Source: an uncultured Bacteroidota bacterium
Lineage (GTDB): Bacteria > Bacteroidota > Bacteroidia > UKL13-3
Direction of reading: 5' to 3'
Length of the DNA: 14,541 nucleotides
Assembly: GCA_903888395.1 (NCBI GenBank)
Contig: CAISTO010000189.1
Coordinates: forward strand, 1 to 14,541
Both the position numbers and the translations under genes were made by a program. This document shows, piece after piece, positions 7,561 to 13,390 of the stretch (positions within the stretch are counted from its first letter, which is position 1; every line of letters begins with the position of its first letter). The notes beneath the pieces were generated by a model. That model searched no databases. It was not told the origin of the DNA and saw nothing but the letters and a program-made list of their open reading frames with translations.

Positions 7561-7592
7561 TAAACACTTAAATACTTAAACACTTATAACTA
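7561..7592. repeat. 8-bp tandem array overlapping the carbonic anhydrase stop codon
   Basis: Four consecutive 8-bp units, TAAACACT, TAAATACT, TAAACACT and the degenerate TATAACTA, run from 7561 to 7592. The last unit covers the carbonic anhydrase stop codon (CTA on plus, TAG on minus at 7590-7592). No function is evident. The unit length differs from the 7-bp arrays elsewhere in the window. Confidence 0.6.
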
Positions 7593-8237
7593 ATCCTCAA
7601 TATTACTTTCAAAATCAAACTGGTAAAGTGGATCTATAGGCGAATTTATATCTACTTTTATTAAGTCTTTTAAAATGCCATTTTTCAAGCCATAAACGCA
7701 ACCATGAAGCATGAGTGGTTGATTGGTGTGCCAAGCTTTTTGAACAATAGAAGTTTTAACTAAATTATTTACTTGTTCTATAATATTTAGTTCCACCAAA
7801 GCATCGGTTTTATCTTCAATATTTTCAATTTTATTAAGCGTATCATTGTGTAATCTATAAACGTCTTTTATGTTTCTAAGCCATTTATTTAATAACCCAA
7901 AATGATGGTTTGTAATAGCGGCTTTTACTCCACCGCAACCATAATGACCACAAACTATAATGTGTTTTACCTTTAAAACCTCCACCGCATATTTTAATAC
8001 ACTCAGCATATTTAAGTCAGTATTTACTACTAAGTTGGCAATGTTTCTATGTACAAATATTTCGCCTGGTTCGGTGTTTGTAATTTCATTTGCAGGCACA
8101 CGGCTATCGGAACAACCAATCCATAAAAACTCAGGTTTTTGAATGTCTGCTAAATTTTTAAAATAATCTTTATCTAAATCTGTTTTATCACTTACCCACG
8201 ATTTGTTTTGAAGCAATAATTTTTCGTATTCGTTCAT
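7590..8237 (-). CDS. can: Beta-class carbonic anhydrase (type II, E. coli Can-like)
   Basis: A zinc enzyme that interconverts CO2 and bicarbonate in the cytoplasm. The 215-residue protein aligns with E. coli Can almost without gaps in the first 120 residues. The zinc ligands are Cys42, His98 and Cys101, and the Asp44-Arg46 pair is in CSDSRVP. Trp39 and Arg64, plus Tyr182 (one position shifted from Tyr181), match residues that form the non-catalytic bicarbonate pocket of type II beta enzymes. This one is therefore probably also inhibited allosterically by bicarbonate. HRNIANLV and CGHYGCGGV are intact. The gene starts 6 bp after the sulP stop, so the two are surely co-transcribed, pointing to a role in bicarbonate handling. 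Stop codon TAG. Confidence 0.96.
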   Translation of the reverse strand: MNEYEKLLLQNKSWVSDKTDLDKDYFKNLADIQKPEFLWIGCSDSRVPANEITNTEPGEIFVHRNIANLVVNTDLNMLSVLKYAVEVLKVKHIIVCGHYGCGGVKAAITNHHFGLLNKWLRNIKDVYRLHNDTLNKIENIEDKTDALVELNIIEQVNNLVKTSIVQKAWHTNQPLMLHGCVYGLKNGILKDLIKVDINSPIDPLYQFDFESNIED

Positions 8238-8243
8238 TATAAT

Positions 8244-9779
8244 TTAGTTAAATTTCTTAAAATATGGGTTTGGACTTGATACTGAAATTTTCTTATCGAC
8301 AGTAATTTTTTTGTATTGCGCCATCAAAATAAATTCATCTAATATTTCAATAATATCATTATCAATATATAATGCAGCCGTTCCATCTATAATTACATAC
8401 GATTCATTGGGCATTTGTTCTAAGTGATTACGCAAAACGGCTTTATTCAAAAAAGAAACATTTCCTTTTAATCGAATCAAATAATTGTTTTTATCAATGG
8501 TAACAGATACCGATCTTTTATAGCTATTTTTTACAATGAAATAAATAGAACTCAACAAACCTATAGCAACTCCGGTTAACAAGTCGGTAAAAACTATAGC
8601 AATAACAGTTATAATGAAAGGAATAAACTGGTCGAAACCATTTTTATACAGCTCTTTATACAAAACTGGTTTTGTTAATTTATAACCAACAAAAACCAAT
8701 AATACTGCTAAGCTTGACAAAGGTATTTGATTCAAAACTTTGGTTAAAACTAAAACACAAACCAATAATAATAAACCATGTAAAATAGCCGACATTTTAG
8801 TTTTGCCACCGGCAACAATATTGGCACTGCTCCTAACAATAACAGCGGTTATTGGTAAGCCACCAATTAATGCCGAAATGGTATTACCAGCTCCTTGAGC
8901 TATCAATTCCTTACTGGTTGGGGTAAATCGTTTTTGTGGATCTAATTTGTCGGTAGCTTCTATACTTAATAAAGTTTCTAAACTGGCCACAATGGCTATT
9001 TTAAAGGCAATAAATATTACACTTATATTTAAAATTTGTGTAAAATCGGGCGAGTTAAAATTATCTTTACTTAATATATTTGGTATTTGAACCAAATGTT
9101 CGTTTTCTAAAGCAATTGCGGGAAATAACAAACCTGTAATTATACTAGTAGCTGTACCAATTAAAACGGCAACCAATGAAACTGGTAGCAATTTAAAAAG
9201 CATCATTTTTTTAAATTGTTCTTTATCTCCAAAATACAACACAAGGAAAGTAACAAAACTTACCAAAATTGCTGCGGGTGTTATTCTATCAAACAAGTGC
9301 AGTAATTCAGAAAAAGTATTTTGGTGGTCAATTTGAATAAACGATTCATCGCCTTCAAAATCTACGTCATAACCAACGGCATGTGGCAATTGTTTAAAAA
9401 TCAAAATAATTCCAATGGCAGCAAGCATCCCTTTTATAACCGATGAAGGCACAAAGTTTCCAATGATTCCAGCTCCTATTAAGCCTAATATTAACTGAAT
9501 AATTCCTGCAATAAAAAGTGCTGTTAAAAACACTTCAAAGCTTCCTAATTGCTGAATAGCGGTTAATACAATTACAGTTAAACCAGCAGCCGGTCCGCTC
9601 ACACTGGTATGTGATCCACTTAAATAGCCAACTATTATTCCACCACAAATTCCAGCTATAATTCCAGCAACTAAAGGTGCGCCCGATGCCAATGATATTC
9701 CTAAACACAATGGCAAAGCAATAAAAAACACCACAATAGATGATGAAATGTCTGACTTAAATGTTTCTTTTGATATCAT
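8244..9779 (-). CDS. SulP family anion transporter with C-terminal STAS domain
   Basis: A 511-residue inner-membrane anion transporter of the SulP/SLC26 family, whose bacterial members carry bicarbonate (BicA-like), sulfate or dicarboxylates. The first segment VVFFIALPLCLGISLASGAP and the VSGPAAGLTV motif (GPAAG at 62-66) are typical. Many hydrophobic segments follow up to about residue 420, including the RSSANIVAGGKTK stretch. The last ~80 residues (GNVSFLNKAVL, YVIIDGTAALYID) form a short STAS domain facing the cytoplasm. The direct partner is the carbonic anhydrase gene 6 bp downstream, a recurring linkage that argues for bicarbonate transport or CO2/HCO3- balance rather than sulfate; no sulfur-assimilation gene is nearby. 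The ATG at 9779 fits the usual start of the family. Confidence 0.94.
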   Translation of the reverse strand: MISKETFKSDISSSIVVFFIALPLCLGISLASGAPLVAGIIAGICGGIIVGYLSGSHTSVSGPAAGLTVIVLTAIQQLGSFEVFLTALFIAGIIQLILGLIGAGIIGNFVPSSVIKGMLAAIGIILIFKQLPHAVGYDVDFEGDESFIQIDHQNTFSELLHLFDRITPAAILVSFVTFLVLYFGDKEQFKKMMLFKLLPVSLVAVLIGTATSIITGLLFPAIALENEHLVQIPNILSKDNFNSPDFTQILNISVIFIAFKIAIVASLETLLSIEATDKLDPQKRFTPTSKELIAQGAGNTISALIGGLPITAVIVRSSANIVAGGKTKMSAILHGLLLLVCVLVLTKVLNQIPLSSLAVLLVFVGYKLTKPVLYKELYKNGFDQFIPFIITVIAIVFTDLLTGVAIGLLSSIYFIVKNSYKRSVSVTIDKNNYLIRLKGNVSFLNKAVLRNHLEQMPNESYVIIDGTAALYIDNDIIEILDEFILMAQYKKITVDKKISVSSPNPYFKKFN

Positions 9780-9795
9780 GTTTTTTTAATTTGTT

Positions 9796-9826
9796 CAAAT
9801 ATAGTTTTAGTAATGTATTTGGCAAA
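9796..9826 (-). promoter_or_regulatory. Candidate promoter of the sulP-carbonic anhydrase operon
   Basis: Read on the minus strand, TTTG (9826-9823) is followed after exactly 19 bp by TATATTTG (9803-9796). This matches the Bacteroidota -33 TTTG and -7 TAnnTTTG pattern and its expected spacing. The -7 element ends 16 bp before the sulP ATG at 9779, giving a 5' leader of about ten bases with no Shine-Dalgarno sequence. This is the best promoter candidate in the window. Confidence 0.6.
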
Positions 9827-9915
9827 AAAAAGAAAATATTATTCTTGAAAATAATTTTTGAAATTAGTTTTATTAAATTAGAAAAACTTAATATTGAACC
9901 TCTTATTTCAAGTAT

Positions 9916-9948
9916 CCATTTCGGTCGTTGAGCTTGTCGAAACGATGG
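9916..9948. repeat. Dispersed Bacteroidota palindromic repeat (GTCGTTGAGCTTGTCGAAA type)
   Basis: The arms CCATTTCG (9916-9923) and CGAAACGATGG (9938-9948) can pair with a 3-nt bulge around a 14-nt loop. The core GGTCGTTGAGCTTGTCGAA is one I recall as a frequent intergenic repeat in Bacteroidota, which when translated yields 'SFRQAQRP'-type false peptides. Its role is unknown; REP-like or terminator functions are possible. Only one copy is in the window. Confidence 0.6.
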
Positions 9949-9952
9949 TAAC

Positions 9953-9978
9953 ACTAGTCCGATAGCTATTGGAATAGT
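9953..9978. repeat. 26-bp imperfect palindrome (GATAGCTAT core)
   Basis: The sequence is symmetric about 9965/9966. Of 13 base pairs, 11 are Watson-Crick, one is G-T and one (9957/9974) is a mismatch. The core CCGATAGCTATTGG resembles a second Bacteroidota intergenic repeat that translates as 'PIAIG'. It ends 23 bp before the mbnP ATG, so it could affect mbnP transcription or mRNA structure. It lies four bases from the other palindrome. Confidence 0.6.
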
Positions 9979-10001
9979 TCTGTTATTTGTAACTTGTCTA
10001 A

Positions 10002-10700
10002 ATGAAACAAATTAAAACAATGAAGAAACCAATAATTTTTATACTGTTATTTATTTTGAAATTGAATGGATTAAATGCCCAAAGTATTTGTTTCAATCCA
10101 ATGTTTGGTGGAAGTAAATTGGAGTTAAATAAACAATATTTTATAGTAAATTCCACTGATAGTATTCAAATAGAAACGCTCAAATTTTATATATCAAACA
10201 TGGAGTTTTATAATACCGAACAATTGGTATTTAAAGAAAAAAATAGTTTTCATTTAATAGATGCTGAAGATAGTACAACATTCAATTTGATGATTAATTT
10301 AGAACCAAACATAAACTTTAACCAAATAAAATTCAATATTGGCATTGATAGCATTACTAATTATGGTGGCGCAATGGGTGGCGATTTAGATCCAACAAAA
10401 GGAATGTATTGGACTTGGCAAAACGGTTATATTAATTTTAAAATAGAAGGAAAAAGCAATTTGAGTATTGCTAAAAGCAATGACTTTGTGTTCCATTTGG
10501 GTGGTTATCAAAATGAATTTAGCACTCTACAAACCATTCAATTACCCGTTCAAAATAGTCAAGTTATTCCAATAAACATGGCCATTGATAAATGGATATA
10601 TGAAATAGATTTAGCTAAACAAAACCATATCATGTCGCCAAGTAAAGAGGCTGTAATACTTTCCAATAAACTTTCTGCCATTTTTAGTGTTACTAAATAA
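10002..10700 (+). CDS. mbnP: MbnP family copper-binding protein
   Basis: A 232-residue exported protein of the MbnP family. In Methylosinus MbnP, one Cu(I) is held at a site that forms only after the first Trp of a conserved WxW motif is oxidised to kynurenine by the partner MbnH. The WxW motif here is Trp137-Thr-Trp139 in GGDLDPTKGMYWTWQNGYI, so Trp137 is the predicted kynurenine. Candidate ligands include His84 (SFHLID), Met135 and His165 (VFHLGGY); the assignment is inference. An N-terminal signal peptide ends near LNA before Gln27. The start could be 10002 or the ATG at 10020, which gives a cleaner signal peptide. The stop codon directly abuts the ATG of the di-heme gene, so the two form an operon. 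No methanobactin precursor or biosynthesis gene is present, which suggests a copper role outside methanobactin chemistry. Confidence 0.87.
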   Translation: MKQIKTMKKPIIFILLFILKLNGLNAQSICFNPMFGGSKLELNKQYFIVNSTDSIQIETLKFYISNMEFYNTEQLVFKEKNSFHLIDAEDSTTFNLMINLEPNINFNQIKFNIGIDSITNYGGAMGGDLDPTKGMYWTWQNGYINFKIEGKSNLSIAKSNDFVFHLGGYQNEFSTLQTIQLPVQNSQVIPINMAIDKWIYEIDLAKQNHIMSPSKEAVILSNKLSAIFSVTK

Positions 10701-11720
10701 ATGAAAATAAAAACAATTGTTATTGGTTTCATTATTGTCCTATTATTTGCTTTTGCGAGTGCTGATAAATCATTGTTTACCACACCCAAAAACTGGCCAA
10801 AACCTGCTTATAATTTTAAGAAAAATCAATTAACAGATTCAAAAATATTATTGGGAAGGGTATTGTTTTACGATCCAATTCTCTCAAGGAATAATACCAT
10901 TTCGTGCGCTAATTGTCATTCGCAATATACTGCATTTACACATGTAGACCATGCCTTGAGTCACGGAATAGACGATAGAATTGGCACTAGGAATTCGCCT
11001 GCGTTAATGAATTTAGCATGGCATCAATCATTCATGTGGGATGGTGCTATTAATCATTTAGACATGCAAGCTTTAGCCCCTATTAGTCATCATGACGAAA
11101 TGGATGAAAACATTAAACATGTAATAGAAAAGCTAAAAGCTTCTAAAATTTATCCATTGCTATTTTACAATGCTTTTAATGATAGTACTATTACTGGCGA
11201 AAATACATTGAAAGCCATTTCACAATTCATGTTAATAATGGTAAGTGCTAACTCTAAATACGATAAGGTAAAACGCATGGAAGATTCGTTTACCAAGCAA
11301 GAAGAAAATGGTTATAGGTTATTTAAACAAAACTGTGCTTCATGCCATACAGAACCATTATTTACAAATAGGGAGTTTGAAAACAATGGAATTCCAATTG
11401 ATAGTTTGTTAAATGATATTGGTAGAAAAAGAATTACTCAAAACGACCAAGATTATTTGAAATTTAAAGTGCCAACATTACGAAATATTGAGTTTTCGAA
11501 TCCTTATATGCACGATGGACGTTTTAAAAGAATTTTTGAGGTAATTAATCATTATACCAATATTCAAAAAAGTAAAACATTGGCCAAGCAGCTACAAAAA
11601 CCAATCATACTTTCCTCTAATGAAAAGGTAGATTTAACAGCATTCTTGCTTACTTTAACAGATAAAGATTTTTTGTTTAATCCAAAATTTAGTTTTCCTA
11701 AGGAAGTGCTTTTAAAATAG
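10701..11720 (+). CDS. mbnH: MbnH-like di-heme cytochrome c peroxidase / MauG-superfamily enzyme
   Basis: A 339-residue exported di-heme protein. Two c-type heme sites are visible: CANCH at 69-73 and CASCH at 212-216, the spacing of the bacterial cytochrome c peroxidase / MauG superfamily. Other family landmarks are LGRVLFYDPILS, GTRNSPALMN, MWDG, VPTLRNIE and YMHDGRF (Tyr269-Met270-His271); the distal ligands cannot be assigned by eye. An N-terminal hydrophobic segment (about residues 4-21) is a signal peptide or anchor, placing it in the periplasm. It starts at the base after the mbnP stop. In MbnP-MbnH pairs this enzyme oxidises a partner Trp to kynurenine, so it is better read as a maturase than as a peroxide-detoxifying enzyme. 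Classical peroxidase activity cannot be excluded. Confidence 0.88.
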   Translation: MKIKTIVIGFIIVLLFAFASADKSLFTTPKNWPKPAYNFKKNQLTDSKILLGRVLFYDPILSRNNTISCANCHSQYTAFTHVDHALSHGIDDRIGTRNSPALMNLAWHQSFMWDGAINHLDMQALAPISHHDEMDENIKHVIEKLKASKIYPLLFYNAFNDSTITGENTLKAISQFMLIMVSANSKYDKVKRMEDSFTKQEENGYRLFKQNCASCHTEPLFTNREFENNGIPIDSLLNDIGRKRITQNDQDYLKFKVPTLRNIEFSNPYMHDGRFKRIFEVINHYTNIQKSKTLAKQLQKPIILSSNEKVDLTAFLLTLTDKDFLFNPKFSFPKEVLLK

Positions 11721-11839
11721 CTACTGGCAAATGGCATCTAGCTTCTAGCATTTTCATACTTCAAAACGCTCATCTCCCATTGTCCATTGCCCAGTGCCCA
11801 GTGCTCACTTCATACTTAATAATTCATAATTCAAAAATT
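11718..11839. repeat. Intergenic region built of degenerate 7-bp tandem units
   Basis: The whole gap between the convergent mbnH and DUF1015 genes is periodic at 7 bp. Block one (11718-11752) has five units of form TRGCWNN and begins with the TAG stop codon of mbnH. After a 24-bp linker, block two (11777-11804) has four units of CCAKTGY. It continues in the same phase through TCACTTC and ATACTTA into two units of ATAATTC (11819-11832), ending at the DUF1015 stop codon. No terminator hairpin is obvious. Origin (slippage or a decayed repeat) and function are unknown. Confidence 0.7.
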
Positions 11840-13085
11840 ACTCTGTTTCGTAAATAATTAAACCCGTTCTAATTTTAGGCTCTATCCACGTAGATTTTGG
11901 AGGCATAATTAAGTTTTCGTCAGCTATTTGTTTTATTTCCTCAATGCTTGTTGGGAATAAAGTTATTGCTAAATCAAAATCTCCGCTATCCACAGCACTT
12001 TGTAATGGCAACAATCCCCTACTTCCATCCAGGAAATTTAAACGTTTGTCGGTTTTACTATCGCTAATATTAAATATGCGTTTTAAAATAAATTCTTCTA
12101 CAATGCTTACATCCAAATTTGCTAATGTCCCTTTTAGTTCTGCTTTGAATTCCGCTTTCAATGTTAAATCATACGCATCGTTGTTTAAATAAATACCAAA
12201 TTCCTGCTTTTCTAATGGCTGCACTGGTATATGTCCGCTTGGCATAATGTTAAAAAATTGACCAATTTTATCCATAAAATCATCCGCATTTACCACCGCT
12301 TCATCTTTTACCAAACGATGGTATTCAAAAATGTGAAGCTTGTTAAATGGGATTAAACAAACCGGAAAAAAATTAAATAATTCTGAGCCATCGTAATCAA
12401 CTTTTTTAGCCCTTTTGTTTTTAGCAAAAGTAGCACTGCCGCCACTTCTATGATGTCCATCGGCAATGTATAAATGATTGATTTGTGCAAACGCATGTTC
12501 TATTTTTGCCAAATCAGCTACATTGTTCACTGGCCATAAATTATGTTTTATTTGGTCTTGACTTATAAAATTATATTCGGGTGCATGGCTATGAATGGTT
12601 CGGTAAATCACCTCTTCTATATCGCTATTATCGGGATATGTTAACAGGATGGGATTTCCTAAACCACTAAAAAATTCAATATGTTCCGCTAACTCATTTT
12701 CCTTTTCGGTAATGGTGTTTTCATGTTTTAAAATAACGTTATTATTATAATCATCAATGGAGGCCGCGGCAATTAAAGAAGTGTAAGCCACACTTCCTTT
12801 TATTAATCTGTAAACATAATAATGAGGTTCCGTATCTTTGATTAACACTTGTTCGGCTTTGAATTTATTTAAGTATTCTAAACCTAATGGAAAGTGTTTA
12901 GCCGGATTTTTCTTTTCGCCTTTAAAATGTAAAGTTGGCTTTACCACATGCAAATAGCTGTATGGATTACGCATTATTTCATGCAATGAAAGTTCGCGTA
13001 AACTACTGTCGTAACTGGGTGCGGATACTTGTGCTGCTTTATCGCGAGCTGGACGCAATGCAGCAAAAGGTTTTATTATAGCCAT
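11838..13085 (-). CDS. DUF1015 family protein
   Basis: A 415-residue cytoplasmic protein of the DUF1015 family, whose function is unknown. Recognition rests on the start IIKPFAALRPARDKAAQVSAP, the conserved KHENTI segment, LYIADGHHRSGG in the middle, and FFPVCLIPF. The His/Asp-rich IADGHHR motif looks like a catalytic or metal/phosphate-binding loop. In many genomes the family lies beside serine biosynthesis genes (serA/serC), but none are here. It stands alone: convergent with mbnH and divergent from the multicopper oxidase. No signal peptide. The length is normal for the family. Confidence 0.88.
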   Translation of the reverse strand: MAIIKPFAALRPARDKAAQVSAPSYDSSLRELSLHEIMRNPYSYLHVVKPTLHFKGEKKNPAKHFPLGLEYLNKFKAEQVLIKDTEPHYYVYRLIKGSVAYTSLIAAASIDDYNNNVILKHENTITEKENELAEHIEFFSGLGNPILLTYPDNSDIEEVIYRTIHSHAPEYNFISQDQIKHNLWPVNNVADLAKIEHAFAQINHLYIADGHHRSGGSATFAKNKRAKKVDYDGSELFNFFPVCLIPFNKLHIFEYHRLVKDEAVVNADDFMDKIGQFFNIMPSGHIPVQPLEKQEFGIYLNNDAYDLTLKAEFKAELKGTLANLDVSIVEEFILKRIFNISDSKTDKRLNFLDGSRGLLPLQSAVDSGDFDLAITLFPTSIEEIKQIADENLIMPPKSTWIEPKIRTGLIIYETE

Positions 13086-13121
13086 AGATTTATTTTATCC
13101 CTGCAATAATATTTTTTTTTG

Positions 13122-13162
13122 TTGACATTGGCAGTTGATAGTTGTTAGGGATTTAAGATTTT
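13122..13162. repeat. Degenerate 7-bp tandem array upstream of DUF1015
   Basis: Units TTGGCAG, TTGATAG and TTGTTAG (13128-13148) are preceded by a 6-base TTGACA and followed in phase by GGATTTA and AGATTTT. It is the same kind of 7-bp periodicity as at 1760-1822 and 11718-11839, but here it lies 5' of a gene, 36 bp from the DUF1015 ATG. Confidence 0.5.
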
Positions 13163-13202
13163 TGTATATTATGGATCACAGCAACTTGTTAAATGTAAAA
13201 AT

Positions 13203-13230
13203 TTCAATATTTTATGTATCCTATATTGAA
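13203..13230. promoter_or_regulatory. Inverted repeat, possible operator
   Basis: TTCAATAT (13203-13210) and ATATTGAA (13223-13230) are perfect 8-bp arms separated by 12 bp, so the arm centres lie about two helical turns apart. The site is in the middle of the divergent gap and could serve either gene. Regulatory function is inference. Confidence 0.3.
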
Positions 13231-13287
13231 GCACGTTTTATAAAGCAACTCACACATTCACAATTTTATTTTATGAGGATTACTATG

Positions 13288-13319
13288 TAATTTTATAACA
13301 TTTATTATTAATTTTATAA
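13288..13319. repeat. Direct repeats 21 bp apart upstream of the multicopper oxidase
   Basis: TAATTTTATAA occurs at 13288-13298 and 13309-13319, exactly 21 bp apart (two helical turns, or three 7-bp units), each followed by a related CATTT(A/T) tract. They lie about 70-100 bp before the multicopper oxidase ATG and might bind a regulator on one face of the DNA. The AT-rich composition makes chance possible. Confidence 0.35.
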
Positions 13320-13390
13320 AACATTTTAATAATATCATAACAAAATTGTATTAAAATTATATTTAATTTGCTGGACAGGAATTATAATTT

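Larger units (their letters stand above)
13086..13390. other. 305-bp divergent intergenic region (DUF1015 / multicopper oxidase)
   Basis: It is very AT-rich and holds no gene or tRNA I can support. It should carry the promoters of both flanking genes. Visible structure: a short 7-bp array at 13122-13162, an inverted repeat at 13203-13230, and direct repeats at 13288-13319. A TTAATTTG at 13367-13374 is one base off the TAnnTTTG -7 element and ends 16 bp before the multicopper oxidase ATG; its -33 partner is not clear. Confidence 0.6.

Noticed and set aside
9757..9954. 65-residue open frame on the minus strand
   Set aside because: Its N-terminus is a translation of the dispersed palindrome (the SFRQAQRPK peptide), it overlaps the sulP start and promoter candidate, and the rest is low-complexity Ile/Lys/Phe sequence.
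10559..10789. 76-residue minus-strand open frame across the mbnP-mbnH junction
   Set aside because: It is antisense to two recognised genes and has no motif.
10002..11720. Methanobactin biosynthesis locus
   Set aside because: MbnP and MbnH are present, but no precursor peptide, MbnB, MbnC or TonB-type transporter gene is visible on either side.
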